From an uncultured Succiniclasticum sp. (lineage in GTDB: Bacteria; Bacillota; Negativicutes; Acidaminococcales; Acidaminococcaceae), in NCBI GenBank assembly GCA_900544275.1, contig UQUU01000007.1, positions 37,039 to 101,038 of the forward strand: a DNA stretch of 64,000 nucleotides, written 5' to 3'. Within the stretch, counting starts at the first letter, position 1. Each line of letters starts with the position of its first letter. Under the pieces are notes generated by a model. It saw only the letters and a list, made by a program, of their open reading frames with translations. It did no database searches and was not told the origin of the DNA. This document shows positions 44,910-53,340 of the stretch, piece by piece. The position numbers and the translations under genes were made by a program.

Positions 44910-45131
44910 TCACCCCTGCAGCGCCGCAATAATCTCTGCTTTTGTGTTTTGCTCTGTAACATCAATTTCCAGCTCTTCCGCTTTCGCCAGCAGCTCCGCC
45001 TTGGTCAGTTTTGATAAGTCTTCTTCCGACGCCTGGCTTTCGTCCAGCTTAAACCCTTCCGCCAGCAGCTTGTCCCTGCGAAATTCGCTGTCCGCGTACT
45101 GCACTTCGTTCAAACGAATCAACCTAAACAT
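44910..45131 (-). CDS. Small phage protein with a HeH/SAP-like end
   Basis: 73 residues. The C-terminus (LTKAELLAKAEELEIDVTEQ, then TKAEIIAALQG) is a helix-extended-helix motif of the kind found after capsid genes. It may bind DNA or act as an assembly adaptor. It lies between the capsid and connector genes. Confidence 0.7.
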   Translation of the reverse strand: MFRLIRLNEVQYADSEFRRDKLLAEGFKLDESQASEEDLSKLTKAELLAKAEELEIDVTEQNTKAEIIAALQG

Positions 45132-45142
45132 GCGCTACCTCC

Positions 45143-46063
45143 TTACGCCCCGGTGTTAACCCATACGCCCGCCAGCTTGTTGTTCGGGATCCAGATATCA
45201 TGATATTTGCGATAGTCCAGTTTCCATGCGTCCGCCTTTTGGTTCACGTTCGGTTCAAAGATACGTACCTTGTCCGTCTTGGAAATCGCGATAGGTGCCC
45301 TGCGTGCGATAATAATCCAGTTAATCCCTTTTGCCGTGCCATCCGCTACGAAGCCGCCAGCTTCCTGCCCGGAAGTAGTGCCGTCTTTAAACACATACGC
45401 AGTCTTCATGCGCAGGGACGGAACACCGAAGATGGGGATTTCATTGTACGTCTTGACCTTCGTATCAACCACGCCGGCTTTGAACTGTGTGGTGTCCAGG
45501 AATCGGGTGATCCCGTCTGCCGTGTTCATAATGGTGCGAACAGGAGTAGACATGATGATCACCAGCGGTTCATCTTCCCCAACGACATCACGGATATTAG
45601 CAATGTCCGCATCCAGCTGACCTAAGATATTCGCTTTGCTCGGCGTGAACGTAGCAGTCTCGTGAGACGCTCCTTTGGCCAAGGCTGCAATTTTAGAATA
45701 GCGATACGCGTCAACTTCCGGAATAACCTGGGTGCGCTGAAATTCGCCCATAACGGCGCCTGCATTCGCGACGAAATTGGTTTCATCTACATCCATTGCG
45801 TCCAGCTGGAAGGTGCGGCCGCGGTCCTGAGTCAGGGTATAATCCCTGTAGGTCAAAGTAACGGCGCCTTGGTTAAAACCGGTATCGCGGTCATATTTGG
45901 CCAAGCCACCCACGGTGATCTCCGGCATCTTTACCGTATCACCGCCGTTATATTTGACGTTCCGCGCATTTGCTTCCATCCAACCGGAAGTAGCACCTAC
46001 CAGCATCTGTTTGTCCAAAGACTGCTGAAAGATCTTAGCCATTTCTAAAGTGTTGATTGCCAT
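45143..46063 (-). CDS. Major capsid protein
   Basis: 306 residues. Pattern: LEMAKIFQQSLDKQMLVGATSG, TVKMPEITVGGLAKYDRDTGF, YTLTQDRGRTFQLDAMDVDET, typical of the HK97-fold coat of Xkd/YqbE-like phages. The scaffold gene precedes it. There is no fused protease. Confidence 0.9.
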   Translation of the reverse strand: MAINTLEMAKIFQQSLDKQMLVGATSGWMEANARNVKYNGGDTVKMPEITVGGLAKYDRDTGFNQGAVTLTYRDYTLTQDRGRTFQLDAMDVDETNFVANAGAVMGEFQRTQVIPEVDAYRYSKIAALAKGASHETATFTPSKANILGQLDADIANIRDVVGEDEPLVIIMSTPVRTIMNTADGITRFLDTTQFKAGVVDTKVKTYNEIPIFGVPSLRMKTAYVFKDGTTSGQEAGGFVADGTAKGINWIIIARRAPIAISKTDKVRIFEPNVNQKADAWKLDYRKYHDIWIPNNKLAGVWVNTGA

Positions 46064-46080
46064 AGTTTACTCTCCTTTTC

Positions 46081-46620
46081 TTACAGGCCTATAGCCTGTT
46101 CAAATTGTTGCTGCGTGCTTAAGCCCTGCCCCGGATCGCCGCCTTGTCCCGGTATTACACCCGTCGGCGTGTCGGATCCGAACAGATAGCTGTCGGTCTC
46201 TTTAATCTTCTTAATTTGATCCTCCAGCCCTTTGATCGTCTCCCCGTCACGCTCGGCTTTCGACAAGTCCAGTAGCGCTTTTACCGCAGCCGTGTTTTTT
46301 GCCTTGCTGCTTATCAAGGCCTTTTCCACAATCCCGTCAATGTGCATTTGTTCGATTTTAGCAGCATAGTCCTCATCCCGCTTTTTACCCGCGGCTTTTA
46401 ACTCGTCAATCTGCTTCACCAATGCAGCGTTGTCGGCATTGTTCTTCTTAAGCGTTTCAATCTCACCTTTAACGGTGTCTAACTCTCCTTTTAGGGTTTT
46501 AGCTTCTTCATTCTTCTGATTGAACTGCGCCTTGGATACATAGTTTTTCCCGTAATCCTCTGTAATCTTCGCCACCTGTTCATCCGTTAACCCAAGGGCC
46601 TTTAACTCTTCCTTCGTCAT
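46081..46620 (-). CDS. Phage scaffolding protein (Gp20-like)
   Basis: 179 residues. Central heptad coiled coil (LKGELDTVKGEIETLKKNN) and C-terminal VEKALISSKAKNTAAVKALLD with a glycine/glutamine tail match the minor structural GP20 scaffold. It helps capsid shells form and leaves before packaging. It is preceded by a terminator (46706-46732) that separates it from the MuF cargo gene pair. Confidence 0.9.
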   Translation of the reverse strand: MTKEELKALGLTDEQVAKITEDYGKNYVSKAQFNQKNEEAKTLKGELDTVKGEIETLKKNNADNAALVKQIDELKAAGKKRDEDYAAKIEQMHIDGIVEKALISSKAKNTAAVKALLDLSKAERDGETIKGLEDQIKKIKETDSYLFGSDTPTGVIPGQGGDPGQGLSTQQQFEQAIGL

Positions 46621-46705
46621 TACTTGCGCTCCTTTCGCTGTTTTACGTCATTACCATTGACATTGTGCGGCCTCGTTCTTTTTCGCCTGCGATTCCAAAA
46701 AGGCA

Positions 46706-46732
46706 ATAAAAAAGCACTCCGGATAGAGTGCT
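46706..46732 (-). terminator. Terminator after the MuF-cargo pair
   Basis: On the minus strand AGCACTC-TATCCG-GAGTGCT is followed by TTTTTATTG. It lies about 75 bases after the small acidic gene and before the scaffold, in the middle of the late gene string. It shares a 16-base match with the terminator at 52625-52656. Confidence 0.75.
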
Positions 46733-46809
46733 GTAAAGCTAAAGTATTAAATTATAAAACCGCCTACGATCGTAAGCAGTTCCGCATAATCAGGTTCAGC
46801 CATTTATAC

Positions 46810-47070
46810 CTACCAATCCGTTATAAGTGCTAACGTCTCCGACAGGCTCTTTCCCTTCACTTTAAAATTATCCCATAAATCCGAGAAATTCTGATACTGT
46901 TGCCCCGTATCAGCTGCCGGATCATCCGAATAGGTGTCAGAGGCAAAATATGAATCAGTAACTAAGCTATCAGTATCTCTGTTACTAAAAATACCAATGT
47001 AATCACCACTTGCATTTAAGTACACAAAATCATCTGTCTCCAGATAACTTATTAAATCTTTCTTAGTCAT
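46810..47070 (-). CDS. Small acidic protein, candidate immunity to the MuF toxin
   Basis: 86 residues, strongly acidic (many Asp, few Lys), with DFVYLNASGDYIGIFSNRDTD and YQNFSDLWDNFKVKG. Its ATG overlaps the end of the MuF gene by eight bases. No phage structural family is recognised at this location, and its base composition is visibly more AT-rich than the capsid genes. An antitoxin/immunity role is inferred from overlap, size, acidity and the terminator that follows. Confidence 0.55.
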   Translation of the reverse strand: MTKKDLISYLETDDFVYLNASGDYIGIFSNRDTDSLVTDSYFASDTYSDDPAADTGQQYQNFSDLWDNFKVKGKSLSETLALITDW

Positions 47071-48454
47071 ACTGAACCACCTCCTCTTTCCTTATTTTTC
47101 TACCTTTATCGGGCTTACTAATTTTACCATCCACCACAACCCATGAATGCACATGTCGATATTCGGGATTGTTCAACGTTCCGAAATTATGTCGCTTAGG
47201 TTGTCCGTGGTGCCCAAGATGTATTTGCTTGGTGATAAATCCATGCTCATCATAAATATCATAATTCTTCTGTGTCCCTCTAAGCGTATAGTGCTCAATG
47301 ACTGCGTTTGGTTCAGCCCTTCGACTCGTACAATATCTTTGAGACGATGGGATTACTTTTGTGGCTATGATGTGACCAGCCTCAGTGTACGAATAGGTTC
47401 CTCTTCCAGTTGCCTCCGTGCCCGGCTTTACATACTCATTATACCACTCTTTATACGTCAAGTCACCTGGGACGTATACAGTTTTACCCGTTTTAGGGTC
47501 CCGGGCAGCACGGGTTGACTCTTCCGAGTCGAACTCTGACACCGGAACTACCGTAGTACGGCAGTAACAGTGGAACGGTGGAGTCGTGACCCCGGGTTCC
47601 GCATCTTTCAGATCTACGACCTTCCCATCCAGCTCCTGACATATCTCCGATGTCCGGTTATCTAATACTGCAAGCAGCCGTACCTGTTCCACCCCCAAGG
47701 CCGCGAAAGAATCCAGCATCCCTCGTTCCTGGAAGTATGCTACTTCCGTTTCTACCAGTCGACTGGCGTTAGAAAAAGAAGTATTGAACCGTTGCGCAAT
47801 ACGCTTTGCTATAGTTCCGGTTCCCTTGTGACTGATCAGGCCCCGCGTAATCTCGATCTGCAAAGCATTAACTAATTGGTCACGCTGCCCCCAAATCCGG
47901 GCTGAGAAGTCTCTCCCGTCTGCCGCCCAAGGCTTAGACAGCACCTTGCGTACTGTTTCTTCCTGTATCTCATTTAGTGGAGCGTTCCTGCTTACTTTCT
48001 GCGTTTCATAAGCAGCTTTGTAATAGCTGTCCTCGTAGGTCTTTTTCAGCACCTCTTCCATCCGAACCTGCTGCTCTTTAGCCAGCTTTTCTATGATATC
48101 CCGTAGCTTAATCATCAATACCTGGCTTCGGTCTAACCGGACACGGATAGAAGCATTCTCAAGCAGCCGTTGGTACTCCGGGGAGAGGGCTTTCTGTTTG
48201 GCCAGGCGCTTGAATTCTTCCAGCGTCATTTTAAACGCCCGCATCCCCCTTGCGTCAAGCTGCTTCCTTGCTTCTCGCAGCGTTAGATTATTTTCTCTCG
48301 CATATCGCTGATACCAAGCCAGCACCTCGTCATGCGCCTCCTGCAGCGCCTGTTCGTAGAGCTTTTTCAGCTCTGCTCTTGTCAGCTCCGCCCGCTTCAT
48401 CTGCTCGTTTTTCAAATTCTCAAAACGCCTGGACCAATACGCCTGATTATTCAT
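47063..48454 (-). CDS. MuF (SPP1 gp7-like) minor head protein with extra C-terminal domain
   Basis: 463 residues. Residues about 1-200 are helical; the MuF domain spans about 200-315 (LISHKGTGTIAKRIAQRF, SRLVETEVAYFQERG, PPFHCYCRTTVVP). Normal phage copies end soon after VPGDLTYKEWYNEYV (near residue 340). Here about 120 more residues follow, with histidine/aromatic content (EHGFITKQIHLGHHGQPKRH, then RHVHSW) and a basic tail. MuF proteins of temperate Bacillota phages are known to carry C-terminal toxins. I infer a toxin domain, possibly a nuclease. Confidence 0.8.
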   Translation of the reverse strand: MNNQAYWSRRFENLKNEQMKRAELTRAELKKLYEQALQEAHDEVLAWYQRYARENNLTLREARKQLDARGMRAFKMTLEEFKRLAKQKALSPEYQRLLENASIRVRLDRSQVLMIKLRDIIEKLAKEQQVRMEEVLKKTYEDSYYKAAYETQKVSRNAPLNEIQEETVRKVLSKPWAADGRDFSARIWGQRDQLVNALQIEITRGLISHKGTGTIAKRIAQRFNTSFSNASRLVETEVAYFQERGMLDSFAALGVEQVRLLAVLDNRTSEICQELDGKVVDLKDAEPGVTTPPFHCYCRTTVVPVSEFDSEESTRAARDPKTGKTVYVPGDLTYKEWYNEYVKPGTEATGRGTYSYTEAGHIIATKVIPSSQRYCTSRRAEPNAVIEHYTLRGTQKNYDIYDEHGFITKQIHLGHHGQPKRHNFGTLNNPEYRHVHSWVVVDGKISKPDKGRKIRKEEVVQYD

Positions 48455-49877
48455 CCTCTGCTCCGCTTGGTTTCACATACTCAATGGCCCGCTTTTCCTC
48501 TTCTTTTTCCAGCTTAGTCAGTTCCTCATCCGCAGACACAACCCACGGGTGATTAGCCACGATCGTCTCCTTGCTGATTACACCCTCCGACGCAGCGCAG
48601 TTTTTGATGACTTCGCTTTCATTGATTGGCGTATCGCGGTTAAAGATAAACTCAACGGGCGCCGGCTGTTTGCCAAAAAAACCCAGGTAGGTATTAATGA
48701 ACCACAGCAGCTGTTCTAAGCTGGACTGGAATTCCATCTCCATGCTATCCGCATCAATATCGATATCGCAGTAAATACTTTGTATGTTCATCTGATTCGG
48801 ATTATTACCCATCCGCTCGTCTTTGGCGTCAAACCCGTGCCCATTCTCGATAATCGCGCGACGCAGCAGTTTGATAATGACCTCATAGTTCGTCGAGTTG
48901 ACCTCAATCACCAGTCGGCGAACATCTCCACGACGGGCATCGTCTGAACCGACTTTGATCACGCCGTACGTAGCAAGGTTCTTCCGGAAGGTACTCAGAT
49001 CTTCCCCCTCGTAATTTTCGAGAATTAAAACCGTGCTCCTCACATCTTCAAGCATGTTGTCCGCGAAATTACTCATCAATGTGTTCAAGGCGTCCTGTAA
49101 GCACTTCACTCGACTGAGCAGCGACAGTTCACGGGAATTATACCGGAATGCTACCAACGGAATCCTTTCCCAGTTGTATGTCTTCCCGTCTGGGCGTTTC
49201 AGATAGTCAACATCCGTTTTTATGACGTCCGGGACCAGCCTGTCATTTTCCCAGGTGAAATAGCGGATGCCTTTCAACGTATACAGCTCTACATTCAGCA
49301 CTTCCTTGCGCTGCCGCCCCTCATAGACTGTAGTCGAATATACTCGAAGAAAGCTATCTAACTCTTCGTGCTCTTCATCCCGCCAGAACGGCAGCACCTG
49401 TTCCGGAGCGAACCGTTTAAACCGTATCCCGCTTCCGTCCGGTGCCGCATACGGATATAGATAAGCAATACCGGCATTAAGACTGTCCTCACCGAGCAGC
49501 TTCAGCTTACGCCGGAACCGTGCGTTGAAAACCTCTTTCAGCGCATCCGCATAGCTTTTGTTGTCGGTTTTAATGTCCACTGGCTTTGAAAGAAGGTACC
49601 CGACCTTTTGGTCCACCAGCTCCGCATATCGATTGTCTGTCAGCCGGCTATTCGGCAGATTATGCAGCGGCTGCTCTTTGCCGTTCGCGCCGATAGCCTT
49701 ACGCTCTTTGAGCTCAATGTCATGATGCCCTTCATAGTACCGCTGTCCTGTCTGCATGAATCTACGCTTATCTGATTGCAGCCAGGCGGCCAGCTCCATC
49801 TCGTAGAATTCAATCTCTGTCATACCGCTTTTTGCAGCCTTTTTTAATAATCCCTGTACAAAATCCTGTAAGAACAC
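48447..49877 (-). CDS. Portal protein (SPP1 gp6-like)
   Basis: 476 residues. Motifs of the SPP1-type portal: QRYYEGHHDIELKER, NSRLTDNRYAELVDQKVGYLLSKP (split) and FRYNSRELSLLSRVKCLQDALN. It forms the ring through which DNA enters and leaves the head. Overlaps the MuF gene by eight bases. Confidence 0.94.
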   Translation of the reverse strand: MFLQDFVQGLLKKAAKSGMTEIEFYEMELAAWLQSDKRRFMQTGQRYYEGHHDIELKERKAIGANGKEQPLHNLPNSRLTDNRYAELVDQKVGYLLSKPVDIKTDNKSYADALKEVFNARFRRKLKLLGEDSLNAGIAYLYPYAAPDGSGIRFKRFAPEQVLPFWRDEEHEELDSFLRVYSTTVYEGRQRKEVLNVELYTLKGIRYFTWENDRLVPDVIKTDVDYLKRPDGKTYNWERIPLVAFRYNSRELSLLSRVKCLQDALNTLMSNFADNMLEDVRSTVLILENYEGEDLSTFRKNLATYGVIKVGSDDARRGDVRRLVIEVNSTNYEVIIKLLRRAIIENGHGFDAKDERMGNNPNQMNIQSIYCDIDIDADSMEMEFQSSLEQLLWFINTYLGFFGKQPAPVEFIFNRDTPINESEVIKNCAASEGVISKETIVANHPWVVSADEELTKLEKEEEKRAIEYVKPSGAEDE

Positions 49878-49887
49878 AGTGTCACCT

Positions 49888-51144
49888 CTATTTCAAAAAC
49901 CCGACTAAACCGGCCTTTTTGCCAAACCACTCCATCGCATACCGCATGGCATCCATCAAATGGTTAAAATCGTCGATAGGCTTGTTGATCGTATTGTCGA
50001 ACTTATCCTTATCCCAGGTGTAATTGCTGATCTCCGTGAGGAAATTCACGCACCGGGGATGGACAATAATTTTATAATCCTGTATCAGCTGAATCCCGTT
50101 CATCACGCTGTCCCTTCCTTTTTTTGCCGCATGGATTCGAGACAGCCCCAGCCCGCGCAACTGCACAATAGACTTCGGCTCTGCACTGTCCGCTGTAATC
50201 CGCTCCTTGCTGTACCCCATCCGGGACACCTCCTGATAAATCGCCTCATTCGTCATCCCCTTCTTATACATCTCGTCAAACACATAGATTTCACGGGCAA
50301 CTGTATCCACCAGCCCGCAAAAAAGAGCGGACGGATCATTCGTATAGCCAAAATCAAGACCGAAAGCTGATTGCACATTCAGCCGCCGGCTGACCTCAGA
50401 AGCATCAAATACCTTTTCTTCCCAATTCTCATAAACGAGGCCCTCTACGATTCCCCAGTCACCTAAGCCGGCTACTTTGTACCGCCTCGGGTTTGTCTCC
50501 CTCATTCGGTCAAAATTACGTCGGTCCGCCTCATCCAGGAACTCATTGCATAAGTAGTTCGTAGTAATGGCCAGTGTATCCGGATCCGGGTTGTCGAAAA
50601 AACGCCGTTTCAACCAGTGTTTCTCGTTCCAGGGATTAAATGTCAGCGTGATCTGCTTGAACAGCCCCGACGGCAGCTGCCCGCGGATAGATTCATCCAA
50701 CGTGTCAAAGGCAGCTTCTGAAGTAATTTCGTAAGCTTCTTCGATCCAAAGGAAGCACAGTGCCCCGGTGTCCGTGGTGATGGACGTAATCTTCAGCGGA
50801 TCATCCAGCCCCCGGAAATAGATTTTCTGACCGGTAGGAAGGTAGGTAATCTCCAGAGGGCTTTCCTTGCAAATAAAAAAGGCGTCCACACCTAACCGGT
50901 GTATCGCCCATTTTAATTGTGCATAGCAGCTATCTTTTAGTGTGCGAAAGGTTTTCCGGACTACAAGAAGATTTGCCTCCGGGTAGGCCATCAGCGCCCA
51001 GATAAACCAAAGGGATGCCGTAGCGCTCTTTTTTGACGACCGGCTGCCCTTCACTACCCGGTACCGGCCTTTCCAGCGCCAGAACGTGCCATAACCTTTA
51101 CCGACTACCTCCGGCAGGTTGACCTCAGTCTTCAAGCTGATCAT
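49888..51144 (-). CDS. Terminase large subunit
   Basis: 418 residues (PBSX type). ATPase: Walker A-like VVKGSRSSKKSATASLW, Walker B ALCFLWIEEAYE and coupling SEAAFDTLDESIRGQL. Nuclease domain: FGLDFGYTNDPSA and ADSAEPKSI. It translocates DNA into the head. It overlaps the small subunit by 20 bases. Confidence 0.96.
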   Translation of the reverse strand: MISLKTEVNLPEVVGKGYGTFWRWKGRYRVVKGSRSSKKSATASLWFIWALMAYPEANLLVVRKTFRTLKDSCYAQLKWAIHRLGVDAFFICKESPLEITYLPTGQKIYFRGLDDPLKITSITTDTGALCFLWIEEAYEITSEAAFDTLDESIRGQLPSGLFKQITLTFNPWNEKHWLKRRFFDNPDPDTLAITTNYLCNEFLDEADRRNFDRMRETNPRRYKVAGLGDWGIVEGLVYENWEEKVFDASEVSRRLNVQSAFGLDFGYTNDPSALFCGLVDTVAREIYVFDEMYKKGMTNEAIYQEVSRMGYSKERITADSAEPKSIVQLRGLGLSRIHAAKKGRDSVMNGIQLIQDYKIIVHPRCVNFLTEISNYTWDKDKFDNTINKPIDDFNHLMDAMRYAMEWFGKKAGLVGFLK

Positions 51145-51562
51145 CTCCCCGGATCACGATCGGCGTCATCTCAATCTGCAGCTTGTCCGTCTGTAGCCCG
51201 TATCGTTTGCCCAGCAATTCGGCCGCCTTAACACGGTCTTTTGCAGACAGCTGCTTATCCATAATGCGCGCCTCACTACACCCGTCGCATATCATTTCCG
51301 TGACGACAACATCTTCCCGGATCTCGCCCCGCATGGCAGCAGTGAGAAACTGCAGGACCTCAGTAGCATCAGCAATACGCTCCGACTCAAGCTGTTTCAG
51401 CCGGGCTTCAATAGCCGTTGCAATATTAGTATTTTTTAGTAGCTTGTCAGTATTCTGTGCAGCATACTTCGCACTATATCCTGCTTTTCTTGCCGCTTCC
51501 GACGCATTCCCCGTTTCTATGAAATAATCTACAAATCGCTTCTGTTTTTCCGTCAGTCTCAC
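51125..51562 (-). CDS. Terminase small subunit
   Basis: 145 residues with the family start RLTEKQKRFVDYFIETGNAS and EAARKAGYSAKYAAQNTDKLL, an N-terminal HTH that binds the packaging site. A GTG start with AGGTGGTG upstream is used. It is the first gene of the late packaging string on the minus strand; a divergent cargo gene lies just upstream. Confidence 0.93.
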   Translation of the reverse strand: MRLTEKQKRFVDYFIETGNASEAARKAGYSAKYAAQNTDKLLKNTNIATAIEARLKQLESERIADATEVLQFLTAAMRGEIREDVVVTEMICDGCSEARIMDKQLSAKDRVKAAELLGKRYGLQTDKLQIEMTPIVIRGDDQLED

Positions 51563-51586
51563 AGTCTCACCACCTTTCAGAAATGT

Positions 51587-51594
51587 GATATAAT
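51587..51594 (+). promoter_or_regulatory. Extended -10 promoter of the Abi-alpha-like gene
   Basis: TGATATAAT (TATAAT at 51589-51594) lies 29 bases before the plus-strand ATG at 51624, with AGGAG between. No convincing -35. It faces away from the late genes, so the gene would be read from the prophage. Confidence 0.6.
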
Positions 51595-51623
51595 ATTACA
51601 AAAATATTTTAGGAGATAAATCT

Positions 51624-52475
51624 ATGCCCATCGAAAATGAAATTGCTAAAATTTTAACCTCACCAGAAGTTATAGCGGCAGCTCCATATATCCTTGGTGC
51701 TGCGGGCCTAACGAACCTTTACAAAGACTTTGCCAGCCCTACGATAAAGGCCGCAGGATTATTAGGGGCAAAAATCTTTACGGCTTTAACTATTAGTGCC
51801 GACGTTTGGGCTGAAAAACGAGTGAAGCGTTTTAAAGACTTACAAGACGACGTGACCAATATCTTAATAAATAAAAATGTTGAAGATATATCATCCACTC
51901 CCCCTGCATATATTATTGCTCCAGCAATATCTTCTTATATGTATTCTATGGACAAAGAAGAACTACGGAACATGTATGCAAAATTAATATCAAAAGCCAT
52001 GCTTAACGAATATGATGATAAAATTCATCCTGGTATTGTAAATATACTGCAGAACCTACATCCGCAAGAAACTCTTTTGTTGTCCTTACTATCGACCCAA
52101 AATTCCGTTCCCATCATTGAGACTCATTGGAAAAAGAAAGACTTAAAGGGCTATAGAATACAAAGCACCAATATATATCTAATACCCAAAAAGGTAACGC
52201 ACACTATATCTGAATCTGTTGGCGTTCTCCGTTGCGAGGATTTCGTAATAGGGAATCCCGCTTTTCTGTCTAACCTAAACCGACTAGGCATGATCAAACT
52301 CTCGTATTCCGAGTTTCTTGTTGACGAACACTCCTATGCCGCCCTTGAGAATTTGGAGGAAGTTACGAATGAGAAAAAGATTTGCGAAGCATCAGACTTC
52401 GAGTTTGTAGTTGCTAGAGGCATGTGCCAATTAACACCTTTAGGTTCTGATTTTATTAATATCTGCATTAACTAA
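51624..52475 (+). CDS. DUF4393 / Abi-alpha-like protein, phage cargo
   Basis: 283 residues. The pattern APYILGAAGLTNLYKDFASPTIKAAGLLGAK, then ENVEDISSTPPAYIIAPAISSYMYSMDKEELRNMYAKLI, matches DUF4393, also called Abi-alpha in Lactococcus-type systems. It is in the opposite direction to every late gene, sits between the replication-side genes and terminase, and has an own promoter. It is more AT-rich than its neighbours. The family is linked to phage exclusion; here it would act from the lysogen on other phages. Confidence 0.82.
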   Translation: MPIENEIAKILTSPEVIAAAPYILGAAGLTNLYKDFASPTIKAAGLLGAKIFTALTISADVWAEKRVKRFKDLQDDVTNILINKNVEDISSTPPAYIIAPAISSYMYSMDKEELRNMYAKLISKAMLNEYDDKIHPGIVNILQNLHPQETLLLSLLSTQNSVPIIETHWKKKDLKGYRIQSTNIYLIPKKVTHTISESVGVLRCEDFVIGNPAFLSNLNRLGMIKLSYSEFLVDEHSYAALENLEEVTNEKKICEASDFEFVVARGMCQLTPLGSDFINICIN

Positions 52476-52598
52476 TTTTACTATTTCATTATATTTTTCG
52501 ATCAGATTTTCTAAATCAGCGACTTTTTCCTCTAAAATTTCAAGCCTTTTTTGAGTTGGAAGCTGTTTTAACAGTTCCAGTTCTTTTTTCGTATCCAA
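52440..52598 (-). CDS. Small coiled-coil phage protein
   Basis: 52 residues from a TTG at 52598-52596 after GGAGA: DTKKELELLKQL, then LEILEEKVADLENLIEKYNEIVKL, a clean heptad pattern. Its 3' end overlaps that of the Abi-alpha-like gene (36 bases, convergent). It starts just after the terminator at 52625-52656. Role unknown. Confidence 0.55.
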   Translation of the reverse strand: MDTKKELELLKQLPTQKRLEILEEKVADLENLIEKYNEIVKLVNADINKIRT

Positions 52599-52624
52599 CA
52601 AACATTCTCCTTTCTCCGCGCAAT

Positions 52625-52656
52625 AAAAAAGCACTCACCGTAGTAAGTGCTTTTTT
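52625..52656. terminator. Bidirectional terminator
   Basis: AAAAAAGCACT and AGTGCTTTTTT pair around a 10-base loop, giving T-runs on both strands. It ends the minus-strand gene at 52655 and could stop plus-strand transcription of the cargo gene. Confidence 0.85.
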
Positions 52657-53110
52657 ATCCCTTAGCATAAAGCTTATTATTTATAGCTTCTATCTCCTTG
52701 GACGATACTTTCCAGACATTACCCAGGGCGTCGTTCACAAAGATGTCATCTAACTTTTTGCCGTTGAGCACTTCTATTGGGATTTGTGCCTGCACACCTT
52801 CCGCCTCATGTAAAATCTTTGGTAATCCCGCATTCCGTACCCACATTTTTCCCCCTTTTTGCATAAAACAGGTCGTAAAATACAAAAACGAAACCTGTAC
52901 GGGCCGAGGGCGGGCGTTGAGAATTTCTACACAAATTACTTCATCCCCTAAAGAATCTCCTATAAGAGGACGCATGATAGCTGCGCTAACTGCTATTTTC
53001 GGCTTTTGAGAATACCACTGAAAAATATTAAAAACGACAGAACCTACACCAGATAGAGCACCGATAATTGATAGTATTTCAGATGTCCCTAATTTAATCT
53101 GTACGCACAT
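52655..53110 (-). CDS. Phage membrane-associated protein of unknown function
   Basis: 151 residues from the ATG at 53110, after GGGGAGG; the frame runs further up through the decamer array but that part is not coding. One hydrophobic segment (ILSIIGALSGVGSVVFNIFQWYS), then a beta-rich domain (VICVEILNARPRPVQVSFLYFTTC). It faces the same way as the late genes and ends at a terminator, so it is transcribed on its own with the region upstream. Confidence 0.65.
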   Translation of the reverse strand: MCVQIKLGTSEILSIIGALSGVGSVVFNIFQWYSQKPKIAVSAAIMRPLIGDSLGDEVICVEILNARPRPVQVSFLYFTTCFMQKGGKMWVRNAGLPKILHEAEGVQAQIPIEVLNGKKLDDIFVNDALGNVWKVSSKEIEAINNKLYAKG

Positions 53111-53190
53111 AACATTCCTCCCCTGTGTCATGATATTGAATATTATATCATACGACAGCAAGGGCGAGTAGCGGACCATATGTAACTTGT

Positions 53191-53220
53191 AACGGCCTCC
53201 CGGATTCCGGAAAGGCCGTT
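53191..53220. terminator. GC-rich hairpin between the decamer array and the membrane gene
   Basis: AACGGCCT (53191-53198) pairs with AGGCCGTT (53213-53220). A T-rich stretch (TCTCTTTTAT) follows on the plus strand, none on the minus strand. Function uncertain. Confidence 0.4.
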
Positions 53221-53260
53221 TCTCTTTTATTCCTGATTCTGCAATTATAGTAAAGCACAT

Positions 53261-53340
53261 AATATCACGCAATTTCAAGCAACACGAGGCAACATGACGC
53301 AATTACGGGCAATGCGACGCAACGGCAGGCAATTACACGC
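53261..53340. repeat. Eight phased decamers (GCSYSNNRTT on the minus strand)
   Basis: Eight 10-bp units in perfect register: on the minus strand each begins GC and ends TT (GCGTGTAATT, GCCTGCCGTT, GCGTCGCATT, GCCCGTAATT, GCGTCATGTT, GCCTCGTGTT, GCTTGAAATT, GCGTGATATT). The positions in between vary. A period near one helical turn puts all GC-core contacts on one DNA face. The array starts at the stop codon of the regulator-like gene and lies in the non-coding space before the next gene. Confidence 0.85.

Noticed and set aside
53111..53302. 64-residue N-terminal extension of the membrane gene at 52655
   Set aside because: It runs into the decamer array, lacks a ribosome site, and a good GGGGAGG precedes the internal ATG at 53110.
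53261..53340. CRISPR array
   Set aside because: The units are 10 bp with no long repeat and no spacer; no cas genes.
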